DNA from: Pseudodesulfovibrio senegalensis
GTDB taxonomy: Bacteria > Desulfobacterota > Desulfovibrionia > Desulfovibrionales > Desulfovibrionaceae
Assembly (NCBI RefSeq): GCF_008830225.1
Contig: NZ_WAIE01000001.1
Location: 868,001 to 932,000, forward strand
Direction: 5' to 3'
DNA length: 64,000 nucleotides
Shown here: piece by piece, positions 32,847 through 41,439 of the stretch
Layout: the number at the start of each line of letters is the position of its first letter
How positions within the stretch are numbered: position 1 is the stretch's first letter
Translations under genes and position numbers: made by a program
Notes under the pieces: generated by a model
Told to the model about the DNA's origin: nothing
What the model saw: the letters and a program-made list of their open reading frames with translations, nothing else
The model's database searches: none

Positions 32847-33344
32847 TCAGGGCCAGATTTTGGGTATGGACATGACCACGATGATGGCCCCGAGGGTTGT
32901 CTTGAGCGTGAAGCCGAAAGCTTTGCCCCAGAAGGCGCCCTTGGCTGCGTGCCTGGCCTCGGCAAAGCTTTTGCCCCGCAGTTCCGCGACAAGGCAGCCC
33001 AGATAGGCTCCGGCCAGTGCTCCGGGCAATGCGCCGAGGCCGAACAGCAGGGGGGCGCCCAGAATGGCCCCGACAATGGCGCCGATGATGCCGGCAATGT
33101 TGCCAAGTCGACCTGCTCCATACTTTTTCGCTCCCCATGACTGGAGAAGGAATTCCATGATTTCGCCGGTCAGGGCTATGCCGGCCATGACCGCCACAAA
33201 GGCCCAGGTCATGGATTCCGGAGACAGCCACTTCCAAATGGCTATCAGAACGACGGCAACCCAGTTGGCCGGTCCGCTGAATATCTGCAGGGCCTGCGAG
33301 GCCACAAGCAGGAAGATGACCAATCCTGCCCAGACATATTCCAT
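32847..33344 (-). CDS. DUF456-family membrane protein
   Basis: 165 residues with four to five hydrophobic segments. The middle is Gly-rich (Gly-x2-Gly-Ala-Ile-Val-Gly-Ala-Ile-Leu-Gly), as usual in DUF456. Function unknown. It begins 3 bases after the paaK stop and is presumably cotranscribed. Confidence 0.85.
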   Translation of the reverse strand: MEYVWAGLVIFLLVASQALQIFSGPANWVAVVLIAIWKWLSPESMTWAFVAVMAGIALTGEIMEFLLQSWGAKKYGAGRLGNIAGIIGAIVGAILGAPLLFGLGALPGALAGAYLGCLVAELRGKSFAEARHAAKGAFWGKAFGFTLKTTLGAIIVVMSIPKIWP

Positions 33345-33347
33345 GAC

Positions 33348-34637
33348 TTACTCCTTGTCCCTGAGGTCCACCACGCGTACGGCCTTGCCTTCTGCCTTGG
33401 GGATGGAATCGTGCATGACCAGTTCCACCCGGGGCGTGACCAGAATCTCGCTGCACAGGCGCGAGGCAATGGATTTTTGCAGGTTTTGCAGTGCGCGCAT
33501 ATCTTCCACGAAGAATTGGTCCTTGATTTCGACCTTGATGCGAATCTGGTCCATGAAGCCTTCATGGAACAGTTCGATGAGGTAGTTCTGGCCAACCTCG
33601 GGCATGCTCATGAGCACCTGTTCTATCTGCATGGGGTAAATGTTTACGCCCTTGACGATGAGCATGTCATCCGCCCGGCCGGCAATGCGGTCGATGCGGC
33701 GGTGCTTGCGGCCACAGGCACATTCGCCGGGAATGAACCGGGTCAGGTCCCGGGTGCGGTAGCGGATGATGGGCATGCCATCGCGCCGCAGGGTGGTCAT
33801 GACCAGTTCGCCGATTTCCCCTTCGGCAACGTGCTCACCTGTGACTGGATCTATGATTTCAGGGATATAGGCATCTTCCCATACGTGCATGCCGCTCTGT
33901 TCCGTACACTCGAAGGCTACCCCCGGACCGTTCATTTCGGAAAGTCCGTATGAGTTGTAGGCCTTGATGTGCATGAGCTCTTCAATGCGCTGGCGGGTTT
34001 CCTCGGTGTGCGGCTCCGCACCGATCAATGCGATGCGCCACGGCATGTCTTTGGGATCAAAGCCTTCCTCGCGTACCTTTTGGGCGAAATACAGGGCGAA
34101 GGAGGGGATGATGTGCAGCACGGTGACGTTGAAGTCACGGATGAGTTTGATCTGGCGGCGTGTGTTGCCCGCGCCTGCCGGGATTGTCAGGCAGCCCAGG
34201 CGTTCGGAACCGTTGTGGATTCCCAGTCCTCCGGTGAACAGCCCGTAGCCGGACATATTTTGCAGCACGTCGGATTTGCGTATGCCTGCCGTGTGCATGG
34301 AGCGGGCCATGAGATCAGCCCAGGTGTCGATGTCCTTTTGGGTATAGAAAATTGCGGTGGGGCTGCCTGTTGTCCCGGAAGATGCATGCAGCCGCACAAA
34401 TTCGTCCAGAGGCCGGGTCAGCAGGCCGTAGGGATATTGCGAGCGCAGGTCGTCCTTGGTGGTAAAGGGCAGTTTGACGATATCGGCAGGGGTGGAGATT
34501 TCTCGGGTGTCGAATCCTTTCAGTCGTTCGGCGTAGAAAGGAGATTTGCGGGCGTTTTCGACGACTGCCTTGAGGCGTTCGGTCTGGAGTTGGTCCAGTT
34601 CGGAGCGCTGGAGGGATTCTTCCGGATGATAGAACAT
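33348..34637 (-). CDS. paaK: Phenylacetate-CoA ligase family protein
   Basis: 429 residues, an AMP-forming ligase. The ATP loop Ser-Ser-Gly-Thr-Thr-Gly-Ser-Pro, Tyr-Gly-Leu-Ser-Glu and Ile-Arg-Tyr-Arg-Thr-Arg-Asp-Leu are visible. The C-terminal Lys for adenylation lies in Lys-Ala-Glu-Gly-Lys. In anaerobes such enzymes recycle arylacetates from aromatic amino acid breakdown. No other phenylacetate genes are nearby, so the exact acid is uncertain. ATG 34637 has AAGGGG 6 bases before it. It follows dnaB by 26 bases. Confidence 0.9.
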   Translation of the reverse strand: MFYHPEESLQRSELDQLQTERLKAVVENARKSPFYAERLKGFDTREISTPADIVKLPFTTKDDLRSQYPYGLLTRPLDEFVRLHASSGTTGSPTAIFYTQKDIDTWADLMARSMHTAGIRKSDVLQNMSGYGLFTGGLGIHNGSERLGCLTIPAGAGNTRRQIKLIRDFNVTVLHIIPSFALYFAQKVREEGFDPKDMPWRIALIGAEPHTEETRQRIEELMHIKAYNSYGLSEMNGPGVAFECTEQSGMHVWEDAYIPEIIDPVTGEHVAEGEIGELVMTTLRRDGMPIIRYRTRDLTRFIPGECACGRKHRRIDRIAGRADDMLIVKGVNIYPMQIEQVLMSMPEVGQNYLIELFHEGFMDQIRIKVEIKDQFFVEDMRALQNLQKSIASRLCSEILVTPRVELVMHDSIPKAEGKAVRVVDLRDKE

Positions 34638-34663
34638 TGCTGCCCCTTGAGAGTTGGGAATTG

Positions 34664-36109
34664 TTATTCGTTCTGCTGGCCGCCCGTGAATTCCGACGGG
34701 TATGGCGTGCTGTCCAGATTGCCGAAGAGAGTGCACTCCTTCTTGAAGAACAGGGTGCAGGTGCCGGTGGGGCCGTTACGCTGCTTGCCGATGATGATGT
34801 CGGCTTCGTTCTTGCGCGGGTTGTCTTCACTCTTGTTGTAGGCGGCGTCGCGGTAGAGGAAAATAATGATGTCCGCATCCTGTTCGATTGCGCCGGATTC
34901 TCGCAGGTCGGACATCATGGGCGTCTTGTCCGTGCGTTCTTCGACCTTGCGGTTGAGCTGCGAAAGGGCGATGACCGGAACGTTGAGTTCTTTGGCCATG
35001 GCCTTGAGGCTGCGGGAAATGTCGGAGATTTCCTGCTCGCGCGAATCGGTCCGGGCGCTGGAGCGCATGAGTTGCAGATAGTCGACCACGATAAGCCCCA
35101 AGCCGTGTTCAGCCTTGAGGCGGCGGCATTTGGCCTGAAGCTCCAACGTGGAGAGCGCCGGAGTGTCGTCAATGAAAATGGGGGCGTGGGAAAGCACGTC
35201 CGCAGCATCGTACAGCGCGGCCCAATCCTGATCGTCCAGATAGCCGGTACGCAGGTTGCTCAAATGGACATGGCTTTGCACGGCCAGCAGGCGTGTCATG
35301 AGCTGTTCCATGGACATTTCCAGCGAGAATACGGCCGTCGGGACTTCGGCCCGAGCTCCGGCACGGAGGGCTATGTTGAGCGCAAAGGCGGTTTTACCCA
35401 TGGAAGGGCGTCCGGCAATGATGATCAGGTCGGAATTCTGCAAGCCGGCAGTCATGCTGTCAAAATCGTTGTATCCGGTGGGTATGCCCGTGATTGCGGA
35501 CTTGTTTTCGAATTTGGTCTGCAGCTCTTCGAAAACCTTGATCACCAGCTTGTCGCTGGCAAGCATGTTGGTGGCGGACTTGGCCTGCGCAATGCGGAAT
35601 ATTTCCTTTTCGGATTCGCTCAGGAGCGTGTCCACGTCTTCGGCTTCGTAGCAGTTGCTGATGATGCCGCCGGAAATATCGATGAGTTGGCGCAGGATGG
35701 ATTTGTCCCGCACGATGGTGGCGTGGTACTCCGCATTGGCCGCACTGATGACCGAGTCGGCAATTTCGGCCAAGTAGACCGGGCCGCCGATGGTATCCAG
35801 TTCTCCACGGCTGTTCAGGTAGTCGCTGACCGTGATCAGGTCGATGGGCTTGCTGGTCCGGTAGAGTTCGGTAAATGCTTCGAAAATTGTCTTGTGTGCC
35901 GGAGAGTAGAAATGGTCCGGTTCAAGAATCTCCACCAATGAACTGAACATGGTGGGAGATTGGAAAACACCGCCAAGAACGGATTGCTCAGCCTCGAGGT
36001 TGCTGGGGGGGACTTTGCGTAATAAGTCGGAGGAAGCCCTGTTCAGGGCTTCCTCCGAGTGTGAATTGCGGCTTTGGCCTTTATGCCTCTGCGGATTCTG
36101 CTTCGGCAT
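34664..36109 (-). CDS. dnaB: Replicative DNA helicase
   Basis: The N-terminal DnaB domain begins at Leu-Leu-Arg-Lys-Val-Pro-Pro-Ser-Asn-Leu-Glu-Ala-Glu-Gln. The RecA-like ATPase core follows with Gly-Arg-Pro-Ser-Met-Gly-Lys-Thr and Val-Val-Asp-Tyr-Leu-Gln-Leu-Met. The start is uncertain. ATG 36109 (481 residues) overlaps rplI by 29 bases and lacks a ribosome site. A CTG at 36046 (460 residues) has GGAGG 5 bases before it, but both lie in an 11-bp hairpin. No ATG, GTG or TTG lies between. The order rpsF-rpsR-rplI-dnaB is widely conserved. Confidence 0.93.
   Translation of the reverse strand: MPKQNPQRHKGQSRNSHSEEALNRASSDLLRKVPPSNLEAEQSVLGGVFQSPTMFSSLVEILEPDHFYSPAHKTIFEAFTELYRTSKPIDLITVSDYLNSRGELDTIGGPVYLAEIADSVISAANAEYHATIVRDKSILRQLIDISGGIISNCYEAEDVDTLLSESEKEIFRIAQAKSATNMLASDKLVIKVFEELQTKFENKSAITGIPTGYNDFDSMTAGLQNSDLIIIAGRPSMGKTAFALNIALRAGARAEVPTAVFSLEMSMEQLMTRLLAVQSHVHLSNLRTGYLDDQDWAALYDAADVLSHAPIFIDDTPALSTLELQAKCRRLKAEHGLGLIVVDYLQLMRSSARTDSREQEISDISRSLKAMAKELNVPVIALSQLNRKVEERTDKTPMMSDLRESGAIEQDADIIIFLYRDAAYNKSEDNPRKNEADIIIGKQRNGPTGTCTLFFKKECTLFGNLDSTPYPSEFTGGQQNE
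36029..36056 (-). promoter_or_regulatory. Hairpin over the dnaB ribosome site
   Basis: GGAGGAAGCCC and GGGCTTCCTCC form a perfect 11-bp stem with a six-base loop, between the rplI stop and the dnaB core. No T run follows, so it is not a standard terminator. It contains a GGAGG and a CTG candidate start codon for dnaB, so it could lower dnaB translation relative to the ribosomal genes. Confidence 0.65.
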
Positions 36110-36629
36110 CGGCGGTAGCTTCGGCTTCTTCGGCAACCGGAGCTTCTTCGGCGGTCTCTTCCACAGGCTCTTCGTCTGCGGGCTGGCCGTGTTTGACAAC
36201 GGCCAGCTTGAGTTCGCCACGAACTTCCGGGTGCAGCTTGATTTCGATATCGAACTCGCCGAGAGAGCGGATGGGATCGCTGAGCAGGATCTTGCGGCGA
36301 TCAATCTCGACTCCGGCTTCGGCCATGGCGTCGGCAATGTTTGCCGCAGTCACTGCGCCGTAGAGTTTGTCGCCTTCACCCACGCGAACCGCGATGGAAA
36401 CCGGGGTTGCTGCGACTTTTTCTGCCAGTTCCTGAGCGACGGCACGCAGTGCGTCGGCCTTGACCTGCAGCTTTTTGCGCTCCAGCTCGAACTGTTTGAC
36501 GTTTGCTTTGGAAGCAGGCATGGCCAGCCCCTGCGGGACGAGGTAGTTGCGGCCATAACCCGCCTTGACGGTGACAACATCTCCGAGTCGACCCAGAGAG
36601 TCGACATCAGCACGAAGAATAAGTTTCAT
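36081..36629 (-). CDS. rplI: Ribosomal protein L9 with acidic C-terminal tail
   Basis: 182 residues; typical L9 has ~150. The N-domain (Met-Lys-Leu-Ile-Leu-Arg, then Gly-x-Gly-Arg-Asn-Tyr-Leu-Val-Pro) and C-domain (~60-148) are complete. The last ~33 residues are almost only Glu, Ala, Pro and Val, an acidic unstructured extension. GGAGGGG precedes ATG. dnaB may begin inside its 3' end. Confidence 0.95.
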   Translation of the reverse strand: MKLILRADVDSLGRLGDVVTVKAGYGRNYLVPQGLAMPASKANVKQFELERKKLQVKADALRAVAQELAEKVAATPVSIAVRVGEGDKLYGAVTAANIADAMAEAGVEIDRRKILLSDPIRSLGEFDIEIKLHPEVRGELKLAVVKHGQPADEEPVEETAEEAPVAEEAEATADAEAESAEA

Positions 36630-36639
36630 GGCTCCCCTC

Positions 36640-36903
36640 CTACAGGTTGGTCTTCTTCTTCACGTCCGTGGAATGGACGGTGGTGTAGAACATCAGAGCC
36701 ATCTGCCGGGCGCGCTTGATCTCGGTGGTCAGGCGGCGCTGGTGCTTTGCGCAGGTGCCGGTGATGCGGCGTGCAATGATCTTGCCGCGTTCAGTCACGA
36801 AGTCGCGCAGGATGTCCGGACGTTTGTAGTCCAGAGGCATTTCCTTGTCGGCGCAGAAGCGGCAGAATTTTTTCCTCGGGGTGAATTTCTTGCGGAATGC
36901 CAT
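36640..36903 (-). CDS. rpsR: Ribosomal protein S18
   Basis: 87 residues. Lys-Lys-Phe-Cys-Arg-Phe-Cys near the start, then Asp-Tyr-Lys and [12 protein letters not shown] are S18 hallmarks. Cysteines at the N-terminus suggest the zinc-containing form. GGAGG precedes ATG; the flanking gaps are about 10 bases. Confidence 0.96.
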   Translation of the reverse strand: MAFRKKFTPRKKFCRFCADKEMPLDYKRPDILRDFVTERGKIIARRITGTCAKHQRRLTTEIKRARQMALMFYTTVHSTDVKKKTNL

Positions 36904-36913
36904 GGTTACCTCC

Positions 36914-37210
36914 TTAGGCTGCCTTGGTGTCGAGTTTGACGGTCAGGAACTTGAAGATGCCGTCGGTGATGCGAATGTTACGCTCCAGTTCGGCAACAAG
37001 GGGTCCGGGACCGCTGTACACAAGGCGGGTGTAGTAACCACGGGTCTGCTTTTCCACCGGATAGGCCAGCGTGCGCATTCCCCATTCGTCCGTTTCGGCG
37101 ATCTCGCCGTTTTCGGAAGAGATGACGCCCGTCAGCTTTTCCATGATCTCCTTGCGACCTTCTTCCCCGAGTTCGGGAGAAAGCAGCAGGAGGGTCTCAT
37201 AATTAGCCAT
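36914..37210 (-). CDS. rpsF: Ribosomal protein S6
   Basis: 98 residues of the standard S6 fold: [10 protein letters not shown] at the start, Gly-Met-Arg-Thr-Leu-Ala-Tyr-Pro-Val in the middle, and Glu-Arg-Asn-Ile-Arg-Ile-Thr-Asp near the end. AAAGGAGGA precedes ATG. It is first in the ribosomal operon and is preceded by a good promoter at 37279-37307. Confidence 0.96.
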   Translation of the reverse strand: MANYETLLLLSPELGEEGRKEIMEKLTGVISSENGEIAETDEWGMRTLAYPVEKQTRGYYTRLVYSGPGPLVAELERNIRITDGIFKFLTVKLDTKAA

Positions 37211-37278
37211 TCCAGTCCTCCTTTTGGTCGTTGGCCCTCTCCTGATGAGGATGGAGAGAGCAAGGCTAAAGAAAAGGG

Positions 37279-37307
37279 TTTGTATGGGCTTTGCCCCTTT
37301 CTGTCAA
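37279..37307 (-). promoter_or_regulatory. Promoter of the rpsF-rpsR-rplI-dnaB operon
   Basis: On the minus strand TTGACA (complement of 37302-37307) and TACAAA (complement of 37279-37284) are 17 bases apart. It is about 70 bases upstream of rpsF. Confidence 0.7.
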
Positions 37308-37389
37308 GGGCAATACCATGTCACTTTTCGTCCGGCTTGTCAGCCTTTGTCTTGTCCGGCGACTTCCAGTCGCACGACGTGTTCGGGCG

Positions 37390-37482
37390 TCAGCCCAGCT
37401 GAATACCGGTTTTGCGTGATATCCACCCGAGCAGTAGATATCCGGCGACAAAGCAGCCTATGAGAATCAATGCGTCGAGCAT
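37390..37482 (-). CDS. 30-residue single-span membrane peptide downstream of purC
   Basis: A 31-codon frame begins at ATG 37482, 2 bases after the purC stop. GGAG sits 8 bases upstream of it, inside the purC end. The peptide has one hydrophobic helix (Leu-Asp-Ala-Leu-Ile-Leu-Ile-Gly-Cys-Phe-Val-Ala-Gly-Tyr-Leu-Leu-Leu) and a short basic C-terminus (Ser-Arg-Lys-Thr). The coherent transmembrane composition, ribosome site and coupling to purC support a real gene, but I know of no named family. Confidence 0.5.
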   Translation of the reverse strand: MLDALILIGCFVAGYLLLGWISRKTGIQLG

Positions 37483-37484
37483 GA

Positions 37485-38381
37485 TCAGAACTCCAGTTCG
37501 CTGCCGGTCAGCAGCGAATAGGCCTCCATGTATTTGGCGCGGGTCCGGCTGCCGATTTCCTCGGGAATGGCCGGTCCGGGAGGCTGTTTGTTGAATCCGA
37601 TGTCCACGAGCCAGTCGCGCAGGAACTGCTTGTCGAAGCTGGGCTGCGACTGCCCGGGAGTGTATCCTTTTGTGGGCCAGAACCGGGAGGAGTCCGGAGT
37701 CAGCACTTCATCGATGAGGATGAGCTTGTCGCCGATGGTGCCGAATTCGAACTTTGTGTCCGCGATGATGATGCCGCGTTCGCGGGCATAATCGCGGGCG
37801 CGTTTGTAGATGTCCAGCGAGAGTTTTTCCACCTTGCGCATCATTTCCTCGCCCACCAGTTGCGCGGCGTGGGCAAGGGTGATGTTTTCGTCGTGGTCGC
37901 CGAGTTCTGCCTTGGTGGACGGTGTGAAGATCGGCTCGGGCAGCATGTCGGATTCGCGCAGGTCGCCTGGCAGGTCGTGGCCACAGACCGTGCCGGTCTT
38001 TTGGTAGTCGGCCCAGCCGGAGCCCGTGATGAATCCGCGCACGATGCATTCGATGGGCAGGGGCTTGGCCTTCTTGGCCAGCACCGAGCGCCCTTCAAGC
38101 ACGGCGCGGTGCGCCTTGAGCGGCTCGGGGTAGTCGTCCACGCTGGCGGCGATGATGTGGTTTTCCACCAGATCCTGCATCATTTCCATCCAGAACAGGG
38201 TGATCCTGTTGAGCACGATCCCTTTTTGTTCGATGGGGTCGGGCATGATCACGTCATAGGCGGAGATGCGGTCGGAAGTGACGATGAGCAGGGTTTCTTC
38301 GTCAATGTCGTAGATATCCCTGACCTTGCCCCGGGACACAAGGGGGTATTCCTTGATGTCGGTTTGGGTAACTGCGTTCAT
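37485..38381 (-). CDS. purC: Phosphoribosylaminoimidazole-succinocarboxamide synthase
   Basis: 298 residues. It joins aspartate to CAIR in purine synthesis. Motifs: Gly-Lys-Val-Arg-Asp-Ile-Tyr at the start, Ser-Asp-Arg-Ile-Ser-Ala-Tyr-Asp-Val, Glu-Cys-Ile-Val-Arg-Gly-Phe-Ile-Thr-Gly-Ser-Gly and Asp-Thr-Lys-Phe-Glu-Phe-Gly. The length fits the longer SAICAR synthetases. GAGGAAACC precedes ATG. It lies 30 bases after hisD on the same strand. Confidence 0.96.
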   Translation of the reverse strand: MNAVTQTDIKEYPLVSRGKVRDIYDIDEETLLIVTSDRISAYDVIMPDPIEQKGIVLNRITLFWMEMMQDLVENHIIAASVDDYPEPLKAHRAVLEGRSVLAKKAKPLPIECIVRGFITGSGWADYQKTGTVCGHDLPGDLRESDMLPEPIFTPSTKAELGDHDENITLAHAAQLVGEEMMRKVEKLSLDIYKRARDYARERGIIIADTKFEFGTIGDKLILIDEVLTPDSSRFWPTKGYTPGQSQPSFDKQFLRDWLVDIGFNKQPPGPAIPEEIGSRTRAKYMEAYSLLTGSELEF

Positions 38382-38411
38382 GGTTTCCTCGTGAGTCTTT
38401 ACTATAAGGTA

Positions 38412-39716
38412 TTACTTGTTGCGGCATTCCACGGAGCGGGCATGGGCCTCCAGCCCTTCAAGCCTCGCCAGCCGGGCAATTTTGTCTCCGTGCTCGCGCA
38501 CGTATGACGGGCTGGTGGCAATGACGCTCGATTTCTTGACGAATGTCTGCACCGAGAGAGCCGATGAAAAGCGGACCGTGCGCAGTGTGGGCAACACATG
38601 GTTGGGACCGGCAAAATAGTCGCCAACCGGTTCCGGGGAATGGTGTCCCATGAAGATGGCCCCGGCATGTCGGATGGAGCCGAGTACGGACCACGGGTCG
38701 GCCATGGCCAGTTCCAGGTGCTCCGGGGCGAGTTTGTTGATGATTTCTGTCCCGGTGGCAATGTCCGGAACAGTGATGACCGCTCCCCATTTTTCGAGGG
38801 ATGCTGCGGCGATTTCACTGCGGGGCAGAGCCTTGGTCTGGTTTGCGAGTTCCTTGCAAACCGCCTTGCCCAGTTCCTTGTCCGGGGTAACCAGAATGGA
38901 TGCGGCGAGCGGGTCGTGTTCGGCCTGCGAGAGCATGTCTGCGGCCAGCCATTCCGGGGTGGCGGTGTGGTCCGCGAGTATGGCGATTTCGCTCGGCCCG
39001 GCAAACATGTCGATGCCGATCTGGCCGATGAGCTGGGCCTTGGCCGTGGCGACGAAAATATTGCCCGGTCCTGCTATCACATCGCAGGGGGCAATGGTCT
39101 GCGTGCCGAAGGCCAGCGCGCCGATGGCCCATGCGCTGCCGGAAAGACGGATTTCATCCAGTTCCAGCAGGGCGGCCGTGGCCAGAATGTACGGGTTCAG
39201 GGTCCCGTCCTTGCGGGGCGGGCTCATGACCGATATTTCCTGCACCCCGGCCACCTGTGCGGGCACAGCGTTCATGATCAGGCTGGAAATGAGCGGTGTT
39301 TCACCGCCCTGACCGCCGGGAACGTAGAGGCCCACGCGGTCCACCGGACGTACCAGCTGGCCGAGAATGGTGCCGTCTGCTTCCGTGGTCCACCAGGATT
39401 TTTCTTTCTGGTTTTGGTGAAATTTCCGAATGTTGTGAATGGATTCCTCAAGAATCGCGCGGTCGGATTCAGGGATTTCGTCCAGCGCGGCCCGGATGGT
39501 TTCGGCGGGAACGCGCAACGTCTTTTCCGTCAGGTTCGGGCAGTCGAATTTACGCGTGTATTCGACCAGCGCCGCGTCCCCGTTGGTGCGAACGTTTTCA
39601 AGAATGTCGCGGACGATCCCGTCCACGTTGGTGTCCGGATCCTTGCGTTGACAGAGCCAATCGTCGATGGCTTGCCAATCGTTGCCGGAAGTATAGTCGA
39701 TGCGTTTACAGGGCAT
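38412..39716 (-). CDS. hisD: Histidinol dehydrogenase
   Basis: 434 residues. The enzyme performs the last two oxidations of histidine synthesis using zinc and NAD. Pro-Gly-Gly-x-Gly (Tyr-Val-Pro-Gly-Gly-Gln-Gly), Ala-Gly-Pro-Gly-Asn-Ile-Phe-Val and Ala-Pro-Glu-His-Leu-Glu-Leu (catalytic Glu-His) are visible. GAGG lies 7 bases before ATG 39716. No other his gene is adjacent; purC follows it, linked through AICAR metabolism. Confidence 0.96.
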   Translation of the reverse strand: MPCKRIDYTSGNDWQAIDDWLCQRKDPDTNVDGIVRDILENVRTNGDAALVEYTRKFDCPNLTEKTLRVPAETIRAALDEIPESDRAILEESIHNIRKFHQNQKEKSWWTTEADGTILGQLVRPVDRVGLYVPGGQGGETPLISSLIMNAVPAQVAGVQEISVMSPPRKDGTLNPYILATAALLELDEIRLSGSAWAIGALAFGTQTIAPCDVIAGPGNIFVATAKAQLIGQIGIDMFAGPSEIAILADHTATPEWLAADMLSQAEHDPLAASILVTPDKELGKAVCKELANQTKALPRSEIAAASLEKWGAVITVPDIATGTEIINKLAPEHLELAMADPWSVLGSIRHAGAIFMGHHSPEPVGDYFAGPNHVLPTLRTVRFSSALSVQTFVKKSSVIATSPSYVREHGDKIARLARLEGLEAHARSVECRNK

Positions 39717-39899
39717 GGCATCCTCTGTTGTTTCAGGCGATTTCAGACGGTTCGGAGCAAGGGAGGTGGTGTGACTCGTTCAAGCCCGAGAGAAGAAATA
39801 TATAGCCGAGCGTATGGCAAAAGTCGAGAGCCGGGTTGTGCGTGAACGTGGGAGGTCGGTGGCTTTGAGGCCCGGCTGCATTCGTGTGTGGGCCGTTGT

Positions 39900-41153
39900 C
39901 TAAAAGGCGTAGTTCAGGCCGGTGGAAATTTTCCATGCCTCCTGATTGGCCCGGTTGCGGTCATCGCTCCAGTCCGGGGTGATCAAGCCGAGTTCCACGT
40001 AGGCGGTCAGTTCGTCGTAGATGGAGTAAGCGGAGTTCAGGTCGAATTCCCACAGCGAGTCGCCTTCCGTGAGGTAGGTCGACGGAGCGTAGGCAGCGAA
40101 TTCTTCAGCATTGGTGCCTTGAATGTACAGGACGTTGACGGTGTGTGTCAGTTTTTCAAAGAAGGATATGTCTTTCAATGAAACGCCCAGCGTCCAGAAG
40201 CCGTACCAATAGACATCGGCGTTGATGCTTGACTGGTCACCGATGCCCCAGTCGCCTCCGAACCAGAATGAGCCGACAGCCCAGTCTCCGAGAAAGTAGG
40301 GCATCTGGTCTTCCCCTGCATAGGTGGTGTCCTTGTCGTCGCCGGAAGACCAGACGAAAAAGGCTTCGGGAGTCATGAAGTCAAAACCTGTGTATTCTGC
40401 GGACATGGCAGTGAACCAGCCTGCGGCGGAATCGTCCCGTTGGTAGTCGGCCTCGCCGTAGTTGATGTCTGCCCTGAATACGAAAGGATCGAACAGGGTC
40501 AGTTCCACGGACATGCCAGACCAGGTGATGTCGTCCACATCGTAATCGAAGTTGTGGCCTGCATACAGGGCCAACACAAATGGGGTTACGGTAAATCCAT
40601 CGAATTTAATGGGCAGGGAGGCGGATATCGCGTCAGCTTCATCTGCGGTGCCACCTTGCCAACCGGATTTTTCCACCCGGTGCCAGCCGAGCATGTAGGA
40701 AATGTTGTCGTTGATGGGGCCGGAGAACAGCACGGTGGGCAGTTCGTCATCAAGAACGATGGACCCGCCCACCGCACCCGGCAGGGTCACCCTGAGGTGG
40801 CCCATCTTGACGTTTTGTTGGGTGCCGGGCCAGTTGAAGTCGATATAGCCGGCCTTGATGGTGACAACGTCGAAAATATCGTATCCGGCCTTCATGTCCC
40901 ACCCCCAGGCGTTGGTGCCGACTTCGGTGTACAGAACGCCTTTCAGGTTTTCGTTGGCAATGAATTCGAATTTGGTGCGCAGGCGCTGGTATACGTCGAA
41001 GCGTGATCGCAGAAAGCTGTATGTGAGGTCATTCTCTCCGCATACGGCTTCAAATGTATACGCACCGGTTGCCTTGATGTCGGAGGCGAAAGTCGTGGTT
41101 GTCATTCCCGAGACAAGAATGAGCAGAATGGCAAGCGGCAGAAGGCGCTTCAT
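39900..41153 (-). CDS. Outer-membrane beta-barrel protein, paralogue 1
   Basis: 417 residues with a signal peptide of about 23 residues (ends Thr-Phe-Ala-Ser). The mature part starts Asp-Ile-Lys-Ala-Thr-Gly-Ala-Tyr-Thr-Phe-Glu-Ala and ends Leu-Asn-Tyr-Ala-Phe, with alternating barrel-strand composition. It is homologous over its full length to the next two genes but more divergent, lacking their Asp-rich first loop. It is probably a general porin. ATG 41153 follows GAAAGAG. I see no clear downstream terminator. Confidence 0.87.
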   Translation of the reverse strand: MKRLLPLAILLILVSGMTTTTFASDIKATGAYTFEAVCGENDLTYSFLRSRFDVYQRLRTKFEFIANENLKGVLYTEVGTNAWGWDMKAGYDIFDVVTIKAGYIDFNWPGTQQNVKMGHLRVTLPGAVGGSIVLDDELPTVLFSGPINDNISYMLGWHRVEKSGWQGGTADEADAISASLPIKFDGFTVTPFVLALYAGHNFDYDVDDITWSGMSVELTLFDPFVFRADINYGEADYQRDDSAAGWFTAMSAEYTGFDFMTPEAFFVWSSGDDKDTTYAGEDQMPYFLGDWAVGSFWFGGDWGIGDQSSINADVYWYGFWTLGVSLKDISFFEKLTHTVNVLYIQGTNAEEFAAYAPSTYLTEGDSLWEFDLNSAYSIYDELTAYVELGLITPDWSDDRNRANQEAWKISTGLNYAF

Positions 41154-41372
41154 GGCGAATTCTCTTTCATGATGTTGGTAAAACTGGATGATCGAATACT
41201 GCCAAATATGACTGGTTGTATAGCAAACGGAGGAGATGAACAAGCGTGCCGTTTTTTCGTTGCAGCGTTGTTTGACGGTTTGAACCGGGAACCAACGATT
41301 GGCGGTCGGCTTGTTTATGTTGGCGGCAATGCGTTTCGGCAGGAAGGGCTCGAAGTCAAAAAGGCAGAATGC

Positions 41373-41406
41373 AAAAAAAGAAGGCCGGAGCCCGAAGGCT
41401 CCGGCC
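41373..41406 (-). terminator. Terminator of outer-membrane paralogue 2
   Basis: On the minus strand a 10-bp stem GGCCGGAGCC / GGCTCCGGCC with a four-base loop is followed by TTC and seven T. It lies 34 bases after the stop codon of the paralogue 2 gene. Confidence 0.9.
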
Positions 41407-41439
41407 GGATGGCGTCAATGGTGAGAGTTTGTAGTCTTC

